64,000 nucleotides of DNA. Origin: Paenibacillus roseus. GTDB lineage: Bacteria > Bacillota > Bacilli > Paenibacillales > Paenibacillaceae. Where the stretch lies: assembly GCF_016424485.1 (NCBI RefSeq), contig NZ_JAELUP010000103.1, positions 1 to 64,000 of the forward strand. The letters run 5' to 3'. Made by a program: the position numbers and the translations under genes. Shown here piece after piece: positions 51,956 through 60,915 of the stretch (its first letter is position 1; every line of letters starts with the position of its first letter). The notes below the pieces were generated by a model. That model did no database searches. It was not told the origin of the DNA and worked only from the letters and a program-made list of their open reading frames with translations.

Positions 51956-52058
51956 ATTTGTCATGTCCTCTTAATTTTGCATTGCGACGGGTTCCAGTTC
52001 TGTGCATAATCCCCAGTCCCCGGGGGGATGCTACAAAAAAACAAAAGGGGACATCCGT

Positions 52059-52703
52059 ATGATGGAATTCAGCTTATGGAAAAAGCTCAAGAGACGGCTG
52101 CGCAAACGCAGAAAGCCATTATGGACTTTAGGCGGGATACTTATTATGCTCCTGCCGCTGCTGGCTGCGCCGCAAGCTTCCACAGCTGCTGAGCTTCGGA
52201 TGGAGGATTATAATTACGCCCCCGCCAGCCTCATTGAAGCGCTCCAGAATCAACACGAAGAACTGGAAGTACTGCTTAAGAAGGAATATGTATGCGGGGA
52301 GGAGTTCAGCCAGCTTGGGAGGATGAATGTCCGTTCAATCATAGAGCTGCTGGGCAAGCATCCGGCATGGACAGCCCATTTGAATGGTCAAGCACAAGTG
52401 GTTATGGTCGAGTACATTCAAGATTTGTCCGATGCATGCAAGCAACATGCTTTCATGAGTTTGGATAAAGACGGCAACCTGTCGCTGTTCGATGGTCCAC
52501 CAGCCAAAGAAAAAGTCATGCGCACCTTTTTTCAGCTCGATATGAGCTATATGGAAAGCAGCCTTCCAAAGGAACAGGTGCAGGCGCTGGCTGACGGGAT
52601 TAAAATTAATGACCTTGACGACTACAACAGCATGCTTTCCGCATACAGTGAGTTTGCGGTCAGAGAGCCCGCCAGTAGAGGGGCCATGAAAAGAAGTTAT
52701 TAA
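52059..52703 (+). CDS. bofC: BofC-like forespore checkpoint protein
   Basis: In B. subtilis BofC is exported from the forespore and limits SpoIVB signalling to the pro-sigmaK protease. A basic N-terminus (LKRRLRKRRK) is followed by a signal/anchor segment at about residues 25-45. The C-terminal BofC domain has FMSLDKDGNLSLFDGPP and VMRTFFQLDMSYMESSLP. ATG 52059 lies 8 nt behind AAAGGGG. The product has 214 residues. Position next to ruv genes supports the call. Confidence 0.85.
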   Translation: MMEFSLWKKLKRRLRKRRKPLWTLGGILIMLLPLLAAPQASTAAELRMEDYNYAPASLIEALQNQHEELEVLLKKEYVCGEEFSQLGRMNVRSIIELLGKHPAWTAHLNGQAQVVMVEYIQDLSDACKQHAFMSLDKDGNLSLFDGPPAKEKVMRTFFQLDMSYMESSLPKEQVQALADGIKINDLDDYNSMLSAYSEFAVREPASRGAMKRSY

Positions 52704-52707
52704 CTCG

Positions 52708-52748
52708 AAAACGGACAATGCTGCTTTAGCGGTATTGTCCGTTTTTTT
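52708..52748 (+). terminator. Terminator after bofC
   Basis: A perfect 12-bp stem AAAACGGACAAT/ATTGTCCGTTTT (52708-52719 with 52734-52745) is followed by T3-T7. Confidence 0.9.
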
Positions 52749-52769
52749 CGGCGCTTGTTCTCATTCGTA

Positions 52770-52786
52770 CGAACATTTGCTATAAT
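52770..52786 (+). promoter_or_regulatory. ruvC -10 region with a degenerate LexA-like site
   Basis: TATAAT is at 52781-52786. CGAACATTTGCTAT (52770-52783) overlaps it and matches the left half of the Firmicute SOS box CGAACN4GTTCG, with a poor right half. ruv genes are SOS-regulated in Bacillus, so repression here is plausible. Confidence 0.35.
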
Positions 52787-52835
52787 GATAGATAGCTTTG
52801 TGTACATAGTGCTTTGTATGATAGGAGAGGACGTA

Positions 52836-53339
52836 TTGCGTGTACTAGGAATAGATCCGGGCATAGCAATTGCCGGATTCGGATTTGTCGACAAGGTAGG
52901 GAACAAGCTGGTTCCAGTGCAGTACGGAGCCATTCAGACGGAAGCCCATACCCCTCAGGAGACAAGGATTTTACAGATCTACGATTCGGCCTGCGCGCTC
53001 CTGGACCGTTATAAGCCGGACGCCATGGCGGTGGAGAAGCTGTTTTTTAACCGCAATGTGACGACGGCTTTTGCCGTTGGTCAGGCTCGCGGCGTCATCA
53101 TATTGGCGGCAGCCCAGCGGGGCGTCCCGATAGCCGAGTACACACCTCTGCAAGTTAAGCAAGCTGTGGTCGGCTACGGGAAGGCGGAGAAGCGGCAGGT
53201 TCAGGAGATGGTGAAGATGTTTCTTAAGCTGTCGGTTGTTCCCAAGCCTGATGATGTGGCCGATGCCCTTGCAGTTGCAATTTGCCATGCGCACTCTGCT
53301 GTACTGGTGAATAAAATTAACGGGGTGCTAGGAAAATGA
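52836..53339 (+). CDS. ruvC: RuvC Holliday junction resolvase
   Basis: Cleaves Holliday junctions delivered by RuvAB. The acidic catalytic set is visible: Asp7 (GIDPG), Glu67 (VEKLFF), and Asp140 and Asp143 (PDDVADALA). TTG 52836 gives the family start MRVLGIDPG and has AGGAGAGG 5 nt before it; the longer open frame upstream has no homologous content. The product has 167 residues. B. subtilis lacks ruvC and uses RecU, so its presence is a lineage difference. The stop overlaps ruvA. Confidence 0.95.
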   Translation: MRVLGIDPGIAIAGFGFVDKVGNKLVPVQYGAIQTEAHTPQETRILQIYDSACALLDRYKPDAMAVEKLFFNRNVTTAFAVGQARGVIILAAAQRGVPIAEYTPLQVKQAVVGYGKAEKRQVQEMVKMFLKLSVVPKPDDVADALAVAICHAHSAVLVNKINGVLGK

Positions 53340-53944
53340 TCGATTTCATTCGAGGAACCGTTGTCCATTGGGAGACGGAATATATTGTTGTAGATGTGCG
53401 TGATATCGGCTACCGCGTATTCACGCCAAATCCGTATTTTTTTCAGCGCAGTGATGAGCCGGTTACCATGTATACGCATCATCATGTACGGGAGGATGCC
53501 ATTCACCTGTTCGGTTTTGCTACCCGGGAGGAGCAGAAGCTGTTCCGCAAGCTGCTGGACGTATCCGGCATCGGCCCGCGGGTTGCGCTCGGCGTACTTG
53601 CTGGTGGACGTCCGGAGACAATTGTGGCGGCCATTCAGCAGGAGGATCTTAATTTTTTGACGAAGCTGCCCGGGATAGGCAAGAAGACGGCGCAGCGGAT
53701 GGTGCTGGATCTGAAGGACAAGCTCGGGGCTACGGTGGAGACAAGTTTGCGCGCTGCTGCAGAGGTGTCGGGCGCAGGCGAAGGCCCTTCTGCGTGGAGC
53801 GAGGCACGGGAGGGGCTTGCAGCGCTTGGCTATACGCAAGCTGAGCTTGATCGGGCCTGGCAGGGGCTGAAGGATTCGGTGACGGCTGAGGAATCGGTCG
53901 ATTCTTTGATGAAGCGTGCGCTGCAATGGCTATTTAAGGGCTGA
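53336..53944 (+). CDS. ruvA: RuvA Holliday junction binding subunit
   Basis: Tetrameric junction-binding subunit. An N-terminal OB fold (MIDFIRGTVVHWETEYIVVDV) is followed by two helix-hairpin-helix motifs (LLDVSGIGPRVALGVL, LTKLPGIGKKTAQRMV) and a C-terminal RuvB-binding domain. The 202-residue length is normal. ATGA overlap with ruvC. Confidence 0.97.
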   Translation: MIDFIRGTVVHWETEYIVVDVRDIGYRVFTPNPYFFQRSDEPVTMYTHHHVREDAIHLFGFATREEQKLFRKLLDVSGIGPRVALGVLAGGRPETIVAAIQQEDLNFLTKLPGIGKKTAQRMVLDLKDKLGATVETSLRAAAEVSGAGEGPSAWSEAREGLAALGYTQAELDRAWQGLKDSVTAEESVDSLMKRALQWLFKG

Positions 53945-53960
53945 CGGGAGGTAAGGCAGA

Positions 53961-54989
53961 ATGGATGAAAGAATTATATCCGCCAATCTGATGATGGATG
54001 ATCAGGCGGTTGAGTTAAGCTTGCGCCCCCGGTATTTAGCTGAATATATCGGCCAGTCACGTGTGAAGGAGAATTTGAAAGTCTATATTGAAGCCGCCAA
54101 GCTGCGCAAGGAGGCGCTGGACCATGTGTTGCTGTACGGCCCTCCAGGGCTCGGCAAGACGACGCTCTCCAATATTATCGCTAATGAGCTAGGCGTCAAT
54201 TTGCGGACGACCTCAGGGCCGGCTATCGAGCGGGCAGGCGATCTGGCAGCGATTCTGACGAATTTGCAGGAAGGCGATGTGCTGTTCATTGACGAGATTC
54301 ATCGGCTTCATCGGACTGTAGAGGAAGTACTGTACCCGGCAATGGAGGATTTTGCGCTAGATATTATGATTGGGAAAGGTCCGAGCGCCCGCTCGGTGCG
54401 GTTGGATTTGCCGCCGTTCACACTGATCGGAGCCACGACAAGGGCAGGATTGCTCTCAGCGCCTCTGCGCGACCGCTTTGGCGTTATGAGCCGCCTGGAG
54501 TTCTATACGGTGCCGGAGCTTGCCTATATCGTCTCCAGAGCTGCGGATATTTTGGAAGTCGAGATGGTTGGCGAGGCGGCGGAGGAGATTGCGCTGCGCT
54601 CCCGAGGGACGCCGCGGATCGCCAACCGCTTGCTGAAGCGGGTCAGGGACTTCGCCCAGGTGCGCGGAGACGGGATTATTACGAACCAGCTGGCTTCCTC
54701 AGCGTTGGAGCTCATTCAGGTTGACCCGCGAGGGCTGGATCAGATCGACCACAAAATGCTGCAAGCGATGATCACAAGCTTCCGCGGAGGACCGGTAGGA
54801 TTGGATACGATTGCCGCTACAATCGGCGAGGAAGGGCAGACGATTGAGGATGTGTATGAGCCTTACCTCATGCAAATCGGCTTCCTGCAGCGCACTCCCC
54901 GCGGCCGTGTCGTTACCCCGAAAGCATACCGCCATCTGGGGTTGCCTGTGCCGGGGGAAGCATCTGGGAGTGACGAAACAGGAGGATAA
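53961..54989 (+). CDS. ruvB: RuvB branch migration helicase
   Basis: AAA+ hexamer driving branch migration. Walker A GPPGLGKT at residues 60-67, Walker B FIDEIHRLHR, arginine finger region and C-terminal winged helix are present. The 342-residue length is normal. It lies 16 bp after ruvA behind GGGAGG. Confidence 0.98.
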   Translation: MDERIISANLMMDDQAVELSLRPRYLAEYIGQSRVKENLKVYIEAAKLRKEALDHVLLYGPPGLGKTTLSNIIANELGVNLRTTSGPAIERAGDLAAILTNLQEGDVLFIDEIHRLHRTVEEVLYPAMEDFALDIMIGKGPSARSVRLDLPPFTLIGATTRAGLLSAPLRDRFGVMSRLEFYTVPELAYIVSRAADILEVEMVGEAAEEIALRSRGTPRIANRLLKRVRDFAQVRGDGIITNQLASSALELIQVDPRGLDQIDHKMLQAMITSFRGGPVGLDTIAATIGEEGQTIEDVYEPYLMQIGFLQRTPRGRVVTPKAYRHLGLPVPGEASGSDETGG

Positions 54990-55035
54990 ACTTAGCTCTC
55001 GAACAGGGATGAATCGTTAAGGAGGCATGCTGATT

Positions 55036-57123
55036 ATGCGTAAGTTCACGTCAGTCCTGGCCGCAACGGTTGCAATAGCGGTCATGCTGTCGATATGGCC
55101 TGCCGGGGAACGGTCTGCGGCAGCCGCCGAGAATGTTCGGGTAGGCATCTATCTGAATCTTCCGGGCAAATACACGACAACTATGCCTGCTGTCACATTA
55201 AGCGGCACCCAGCCCTTGTCGGTTGGGATGAGAAATCCTTCAGGCGCTGAAGCTTGGACAACGGTAGAGCCGGGGAGACTGGCCCGTTTTACGTTGGATG
55301 ATTATAAGGTAAAGCTTGGAGAGACGGCTGATTTTCAAACTGCATTAAGCTGGCTGAATGTTTTACAGCAGAGTACGAATGCGGCTTTGCTGACTTCTAC
55401 CAGCAAGTCTGGCAAGACCATTTATCAGGTTACGGAAGGCTCCTATGCCACGGAGGCGCAGGCTAAGGCTGGCGCAGCCAAGTGGGGAGGCAATGCTGTA
55501 CTGACCAAGCTGCTTGGACAGAACAAAATTTCGATCATGGGTCCTTACCATCTGGAGGCAGGTCCTTATGCATCACTGGCCGAGGCGAGAAAGGTTCTGG
55601 CTGACGCCGGCTCTGCAGGGGTCGATGCCTATATCGCCTTGAAAAAGCCGCAGGGCGTCAGTCCGCTTCAATACTATATTCATGTTGGGGCTGAGACAAG
55701 CCAGGCTGGACTTGGACCAATCAGGGCAAAGGCCGAAGCGGTGTTTGGCAAGCTGGCTGTTGCCGGTACGGATGCCTACTTGCAGCTTCGCGACGATTAT
55801 ACCGTCTCCAAAAAAGCCGGAACGGCGGCATCGTTGTTTCTTGTCCCGGGTGGTGATGCAAAGGCATGGGTAACTACGGCCGAGGACAGCACGATCAAGC
55901 TGTCCGAGCGTTCCGAGAGAACATACCGCGGCAGCTTTGAGCTCAGCTCGTTTAACGACAAACTGGCGGTTATCAATGATCTGCCGATAGATCACTATCT
56001 GTACGCGGTTGTAGGGGGAGAGATGCCGGCATCCTGGCACCCCGAGGCGCTCAAGGCACAGGCAGTTGCCGCTCGAAGCTACGTAAGGTACCAAGGAATA
56101 GGATTCCAGATCGCAAATGTCGTCGACAGCACGCTCAGCCAGGTTTATGAAGGAACGAGCAGGGAGACCGCTTCGACCATTCAGGCAGTGGACGCCACCG
56201 TAGGGGAAGTGCTGACCTATCAAGGCAAAGTGATTGAAGCGCTGTTTTCGTCCAATGCGGGAGGAATGACGGCGGACGGCAAGGAAATTTGGGGCAATGA
56301 TGTTGCCTATCTAAAATCGGTGAAAAGTCCTGACGATGTATCTGAGAAAGGTCTTTATTATTGGTACCGGGTTACGCTGCCAAATGGCAAAGTCGGTTAT
56401 GTGCGGGAAGACCTTCTAGAGGATACAGGCAAGAAGACGGCAGCCGGCAGCGCGATTATGCGCATCAAGGAGAACGGGACGAATATAAGACCGATCCCGC
56501 TCATTCAGACTAACGTCAATCCGGTAGCTAAGGCTGATTCGGGGACGAATGTAATTGCACTGGAGAAGGTTGTCCAATCGAATGAAAACAACTGGGTCAG
56601 AGGGCCCTTTACCTCGGATCAACTGCTCGAATCGTTGAAAGCACGGGTACAGACCCCGATCAGCGGTTCAATTCAATCGCTTAAGGTGACTGCAACAGGC
56701 CCATCCGGGCGTGTGACTGCAATCAGCATCAACGGCAAGACAGTGGATATCCGCTATCCAGATATGCTGCGATCAGCACTGGGTGGCCTTCCAAGCACAC
56801 GCTTTGAGGTGGATGAGACGGCCAGAGTGACGGTTCATGGCAGAGGCGATGCAAAAAAAGAACGCTCTGGCACAGAGCAATTATATGTGGTCGGGGCTGA
56901 CGGACAGACGAAGGCTTTGAACAGCGAGAACTTTTTTGTCATGAACGGATCAGGTACGATTCGAACAGCGACAAAAGCCACCTCATACCGATTTACAGGG
57001 ACAGGCTTCGGACACGGACTGGGCTTATCCCAGTACGGCGCCAAAGGCTTGGCGGAACAAGGGTATGACTATCAATCTATTTTGAAATACTATTATAAAG
57101 ATATCACTATAGTTAAGGAATGA
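55036..57123 (+). CDS. Large SpoIID/LytB-domain exported protein
   Basis: Probable peptidoglycan lytic transglycosylase or amidase-enhancer of the SpoIID family. A signal peptide spans about residues 1-31. SPOR-like stretches occur in the first 250 residues (YQVTEGSYATEAQAKAGAAKW; YYIHVGAETSQAG). The SpoIID core holds Glu329 in GGEMPASWHPEALKAQAVAARSYV and the C-terminal GFGHGLGLSQYGAKGLAEQGY. About 200 residues between these are longer than usual and contain an SH3-like piece (PNGKVGYVREDLL). ATG 55036 lies 10 nt after GGAGG; ATG 55027 is too near it. True SpoIID of engulfment is about half this size, so this is a paralogue. Position ruvB-spoIID-like-queA is common in Paenibacillaceae. Confidence 0.85.
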   Translation: MRKFTSVLAATVAIAVMLSIWPAGERSAAAAENVRVGIYLNLPGKYTTTMPAVTLSGTQPLSVGMRNPSGAEAWTTVEPGRLARFTLDDYKVKLGETADFQTALSWLNVLQQSTNAALLTSTSKSGKTIYQVTEGSYATEAQAKAGAAKWGGNAVLTKLLGQNKISIMGPYHLEAGPYASLAEARKVLADAGSAGVDAYIALKKPQGVSPLQYYIHVGAETSQAGLGPIRAKAEAVFGKLAVAGTDAYLQLRDDYTVSKKAGTAASLFLVPGGDAKAWVTTAEDSTIKLSERSERTYRGSFELSSFNDKLAVINDLPIDHYLYAVVGGEMPASWHPEALKAQAVAARSYVRYQGIGFQIANVVDSTLSQVYEGTSRETASTIQAVDATVGEVLTYQGKVIEALFSSNAGGMTADGKEIWGNDVAYLKSVKSPDDVSEKGLYYWYRVTLPNGKVGYVREDLLEDTGKKTAAGSAIMRIKENGTNIRPIPLIQTNVNPVAKADSGTNVIALEKVVQSNENNWVRGPFTSDQLLESLKARVQTPISGSIQSLKVTATGPSGRVTAISINGKTVDIRYPDMLRSALGGLPSTRFEVDETARVTVHGRGDAKKERSGTEQLYVVGADGQTKALNSENFFVMNGSGTIRTATKATSYRFTGTGFGHGLGLSQYGAKGLAEQGYDYQSILKYYYKDITIVKE

Positions 57124-57132
57124 CACCTAAAG

Positions 57133-58179
57133 ATGAATGTGGATTGGTTTGATTTTGAGCTTCCGGAGCAACTGATTGCGCAGACTCCGCTGGCAGAACG
57201 TTCAGCTTCGAGGCTGATGGTTCTGAACCGGGAGACGGGAGAGGTAGAACACCGGCAATTCACCGATTTGGCTGATTATTTACAGCCTGGAGACACACTG
57301 GTATTGAATGATACGAAGGTGCTGCCGGCTCGCCTGATGGGGGTAAAGCCCGATACAGGAGCGCGAATCGAGCTTCTGCTGCTCAAACAGCTTGAAGGGA
57401 ACCGCTGGGAGACGCTCGCCAAGCCGGCGAAGAGGCTGAAAGTTGGCGCGAAGCTGGCGTTTGGCGACCGTGGAGACGGCGCGCCGCTGCTGGAAGCAAC
57501 GGTTGAAGCAGAAGGGGATATGGGAGCGCGTATTGTAACTTTTGAGTATGAGGGTATTTTTACAGAGCTTTTGGATCAGCTTGGGGAAATGCCGCTGCCG
57601 CCTTATATCCATGAAAGGCTGGAGGATAAGGGGCGTTATCAGACGGTCTATGCCAAACAGCAAGGCTCTGCGGCAGCACCGACAGCTGGCCTGCATTTTA
57701 CGGAAGCGTTTTTGCAGCAGTTGCAGCGCAAAGGCGTCAGGCTTGCTTATATAACGCTTCACGTAGGACTGGGTACGTTCCGTCCAATGTCAGCAGATCA
57801 GATAGAGGATCATGTCATGCATTCGGAATATTTCGAACTGGATGAGGCCAATGCCCGGCTGATTCGTGAAACCAAACAGAACGGCGGTCGTATTATAGCC
57901 GTTGGAACGACCTCCGCACGCACATTGGAGACAGTAGCGGGGCGGTTTGCCGACCTGGAGCTTGAAGCGTGCAGCGGTTGGACCGATATTTTTATTTACC
58001 CGGGCTATGGATTCAAGCTGGTCGATGCGTTGGTGACGAATTTTCACCTCCCGAAGTCGACGCTGGTCATGCTGGTGAGCGCACTGGCTGGGCGGGATTA
58101 TGTCATGCAAGCCTACGCTGAAGCGGTTCGTGAAAAATACCGGTTTTTCAGCTTTGGCGATGCCATGTTTATTTTATGA
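57133..58179 (+). CDS. queA: QueA, SAM:tRNA ribosyltransferase-isomerase
   Basis: Makes epoxyqueuosine in tRNA from preQ1 and S-adenosylmethionine. N-terminal DFELPEQLIAQTPL, LNDTKVLPARL and PTAGLHFT are family hallmarks. The 348-residue length is normal. It precedes tgt as in Bacillus, 21 bp apart. Confidence 0.98.
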   Translation: MNVDWFDFELPEQLIAQTPLAERSASRLMVLNRETGEVEHRQFTDLADYLQPGDTLVLNDTKVLPARLMGVKPDTGARIELLLLKQLEGNRWETLAKPAKRLKVGAKLAFGDRGDGAPLLEATVEAEGDMGARIVTFEYEGIFTELLDQLGEMPLPPYIHERLEDKGRYQTVYAKQQGSAAAPTAGLHFTEAFLQQLQRKGVRLAYITLHVGLGTFRPMSADQIEDHVMHSEYFELDEANARLIRETKQNGGRIIAVGTTSARTLETVAGRFADLELEACSGWTDIFIYPGYGFKLVDALVTNFHLPKSTLVMLVSALAGRDYVMQAYAEAVREKYRFFSFGDAMFIL

Positions 58180-58200
58180 ACAGGATTGGAAGAGTGAACT

Positions 58201-59334
58201 GTGACGATAACATATGAATTAATAAAAACTTGCAAGCAGTCCGGAGCCCGCTTGGGCCGTCTGCATACACCGCATGGCGTCATTGAAACGCCGGCTTTCA
58301 TGCCGGTAGGGACGCAGGCAACTGTGAAAACAATGAGTCCTGAGGAATTAAAAGCGATGGACGCACATATTGTTTTAGGAAATACTTACCATTTGTTTTT
58401 GCGCCCGGGACATGAGCTGATTGAGCGAGCGGGGGGACTGCATAAATTTATGAACTGGGACCGTCCGATCCTGACGGATAGCGGCGGATTTCAAGTTTTT
58501 TCCTTGAGCAATATGCGCAAAATTACCGAAGAAGGCGTAGAATTCCGGTCCCATTTAAACGGAGACAAGCTGTTTATTTCACCGGAGAAAGCTATGGAAA
58601 TTCAAAATGCGCTTGGGTCGGATATTATGATGGCCTTTGACGAATGCCCACCTCATCCTGCTGAGCACAGTTATGTCAAGCAGTCGCTGGAGCGGACAAC
58701 GCGCTGGGCCGAGCGCTGCCTGAAATCACACCGCAATTCAGATCGCCAGGCGCTGTTTGCCATCGTTCAAGGCGGCATGTACGAAGATTTGCGCAAGCAA
58801 AGCGCAATGGATTTGACTTCCATGGATTTCCCGGGGTATGCTATTGGAGGGCTAAGTGTCGGGGAGCCAAAACCGCTCATGTACGAGGTTTTGGATTACA
58901 CCGTTCCATTGTTGCCGGCTGCCAAGCCGCGCTATCTGATGGGAGTCGGTTCACCCGATGCGTTGCTGGAAGGTTCGATTCGCGGAATTGATATGTTCGA
59001 CTGTGTGCTGCCTACGCGGATTGCCCGCAATGGGACAACGATGACAAGCGGCGGCAGGCTGGTTGTCCGGAATGCCAAGTATGCTGAGGATTTTGGTCCG
59101 CTTGATCCTCAGTGCGACTGTTATACGTGCAAAAATTACTCCAGAGCTTACATACGTCATTTACTTAGGGCAAATGAAACGTTTGGTATTCGTTTGACGA
59201 CATACCACAACCTGCATTTTTTGCTTCAGCTCATGAGGGACGTGCGACAGGCAATAGCCGAGGACAGACTGCTAGATTTTCGCGACCAGTTTTTTGCCCA
59301 GTACGGCCTTTTTGATAATGAGAAAGGATTCTAG
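58201..59334 (+). CDS. tgt: Tgt, tRNA-guanine transglycosylase
   Basis: Exchanges guanine 34 for preQ1 in tRNAs with GUN anticodons. Asp93 (LTDSGGFQVFS) and the nucleophile region GIDMFDCVLPTRIARNG are present. Zinc ligands Cys305, Cys307 and Cys310 (CDCYTC) and the later His are intact. Start GTG 58201. The 377-residue length is normal. Confidence 0.98.
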   Translation: MTITYELIKTCKQSGARLGRLHTPHGVIETPAFMPVGTQATVKTMSPEELKAMDAHIVLGNTYHLFLRPGHELIERAGGLHKFMNWDRPILTDSGGFQVFSLSNMRKITEEGVEFRSHLNGDKLFISPEKAMEIQNALGSDIMMAFDECPPHPAEHSYVKQSLERTTRWAERCLKSHRNSDRQALFAIVQGGMYEDLRKQSAMDLTSMDFPGYAIGGLSVGEPKPLMYEVLDYTVPLLPAAKPRYLMGVGSPDALLEGSIRGIDMFDCVLPTRIARNGTTMTSGGRLVVRNAKYAEDFGPLDPQCDCYTCKNYSRAYIRHLLRANETFGIRLTTYHNLHFLLQLMRDVRQAIAEDRLLDFRDQFFAQYGLFDNEKGF

Positions 59335-59349
59335 AGAGGGGGGAATACG

Positions 59350-59658
59350 ATGTGGTTAGCAGCTGATGCAGCAGGACAAGGAAGCGGCATTTGGGGAATG
59401 CTCTTGCCATTCATCCTTATGTTTGCAGTGTTTTACTTCCTGTTGATTCGCCCGCAGCAAAAAAAGCAAAAGTCACGCAATTTTATGTTGAACCAGCTCA
59501 AGAAAGGCGACAAAGTTGTCACGATCGGCGGTTTGCATGGCACGATTCAAGAAATTACAGACGATATCGTCGTTCTGCGTGTAAATGATGCAACGAAATT
59601 GACATTCGATCGCAGTTCGATTAACAATGTTTCACAAACCTCGGCAGCTTCTGAGTAA
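59350..59658 (+). CDS. yajC: YajC, preprotein translocase accessory subunit
   Basis: 102-residue membrane protein. One transmembrane helix at about residues 15-36 (LLPFILMFAVFYFLLIRPQ) is followed by a basic cytoplasmic domain with KKGDKVVTIGGLHGTI. It associates with SecDF. GAGGGGGGAA precedes ATG 59350. secDF is not in this window. Confidence 0.95.
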   Translation: MWLAADAAGQGSGIWGMLLPFILMFAVFYFLLIRPQQKKQKSRNFMLNQLKKGDKVVTIGGLHGTIQEITDDIVVLRVNDATKLTFDRSSINNVSQTSAASE

Positions 59659-59672
59659 GGAAGTTGCGAATG

Positions 59673-59706
59673 AAACGGTCAGGCTCAATAGCCTGGCCGT
59701 TTTTTT
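59673..59706 (+). terminator. Terminator after yajC
   Basis: A 13-bp stem AAACGGTCAGGCT/AGCCTGGCCGTTT with one wobble (59673-59685 with 59690-59702) is followed by T-run. Confidence 0.9.
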
Positions 59707-59710
59707 AAAA

Positions 59711-59902
59711 TTTATAAACGTTCTTTTTTAAAGGCTCAACTTAAAAATGAGTGGTTGACATCGAGGAGAGCAGCGAAGGGACAGAGGAATTCTGGAGAAA
59801 CGGACGTGGTCGCCTTTAGAGCCCAATTCCCCCTGCAAACCTCTATTAAATGCAGGAATCGGGCTTTAACAGCGATCGGAAGAATCCTCTGCCACGCAGC
59901 GT
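59711..59902. repeat. Family B repeat, truncated copy, fused to a family A start
   Basis: TTTATAAACGTTCTTTTT (59711-59728) equals the start of family A copy 1. From 59729 the sequence AAAGGCTCAA... follows the reverse complement of the 13178-13408 element. Similarity runs through CAGAGGAATTCTGGAGAAACG and AACAGCGATCGGAAGAATCC and stops near 59902. The last 50 bp with the second terminal repeat are missing. The rest of the gap to 59982 holds only the ribosome site of the next gene. Confidence 0.8.
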
Positions 59903-59982
59903 TCTGCACTTGCTCCCTTATATTCTGCTGACTCTGTGGGAAAGCTGTTGGTGAATGAATAAGCAGCAAGGGAGCGAGGGTA

Positions 59983-60858
59983 ATGCAACTGGAAAATATT
60001 AACGGAACTGTGCTTCATTACTCGGTCAAAGGGGAAGGCATCCCGATTATTTTTGTTCATCCCCCGCTTCTTACAGGAGCAAATTTCCGGTATCAGCAGG
60101 TGCAGCTTTCGGATGAATTCAAGGTCGTTACCTTTGATATCCGGGGCCACGGACAAAGCGGAAGGTCGCTGGTGCCGATTTCGTATCGCCTTATCGCTGA
60201 AGATATCAAGCAGCTTATGGATCGGCTTGGCCTTGAGAAGGCCTATATTTGCGGTTACTCTACAGGGGGGACTGTCGTGCTGCAGACGCTTCTTGCCTAT
60301 CCTGAACGTTTTGCCGGTGCGATTCTGGCAAGCGCTATGTCTGAGGCCAGCGACTGGGTGCTTCGCTCGCGAATCAAGATTGCCGCCCAATTGTCTCGAT
60401 GGGGGGCTGCTATGAAGGTATTAATGCTCGGGATTACATGGGGCAATGCAGACCAGCGTCAAACTTTCCGCAATCTCTTCCGGGAAGCCAGGAGAGGAAA
60501 TCGAACTAATATCCACCAATATTATCGCTACAGTCTGGCTTACAGCTGCACGGAGCAACTGAAAGATATTAAAAATCCAGTATTGCTGCTATACGGAAAA
60601 AAAGACTGGGGTTTCAAACGTTACCTAAGGATATTGGAGAATAATCTGCCCAACAATGATGTACTGGTATTTAAAGGGGAGAGTCATCAGCTTCCGACCA
60701 AGGCGGCTGATGGGATGAATGCAATGATCCGCCGCTGGATTCGCAGTATCGAATATCGTAATGAAACTTCGTATTCACAAACGAATGAATTTACCTATGA
60801 TTATGAGAAAGAACAACAGTTTTATTCTCATAATGCGGATGCTGAGCGTCTGCAATAA
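59983..60858 (+). CDS. Alpha/beta hydrolase of unknown substrate
   Basis: 291-residue soluble hydrolase. Nucleophile elbow GYSTGG with Ser93; oxyanion-region VHPPLL; DIRGHGQSG; the acid is probably in LLYGKKDWGF and the His in GESHQLP. The C-terminal 25 residues are a polar extension rich in Asn, Tyr and Ser. It is a monocistronic unit between the family B copy and a bidirectional terminator. The substrate cannot be told from sequence. Confidence 0.88.
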   Translation: MQLENINGTVLHYSVKGEGIPIIFVHPPLLTGANFRYQQVQLSDEFKVVTFDIRGHGQSGRSLVPISYRLIAEDIKQLMDRLGLEKAYICGYSTGGTVVLQTLLAYPERFAGAILASAMSEASDWVLRSRIKIAAQLSRWGAAMKVLMLGITWGNADQRQTFRNLFREARRGNRTNIHQYYRYSLAYSCTEQLKDIKNPVLLLYGKKDWGFKRYLRILENNLPNNDVLVFKGESHQLPTKAADGMNAMIRRWIRSIEYRNETSYSQTNEFTYDYEKEQQFYSHNADAERLQ

Positions 60859-60912
60859 AACAAACGGGATAAGCAGGCGTTATCGGTTTCATCTGCTTAT
60901 CCCGTTTGTTTT
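60858..60912. terminator. Bidirectional terminator between convergent genes
   Basis: A 19-bp stem with AAACAAACGGGATAAGCAG (60858-60876) against CTGCTTATCCCGTTTGTTT (60893-60911), with A- and T-rich flanks on both sides. It serves the hydrolase and the convergent PAP2 gene. Confidence 0.9.
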
Positions 60913-60915
60913 TGT

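Noticed and set aside
51978..52010. SigmaG promoter before bofC (TGCATT and CATAAT)
   Set aside because: The spacer is 21 bp, beyond the usual 17-18.
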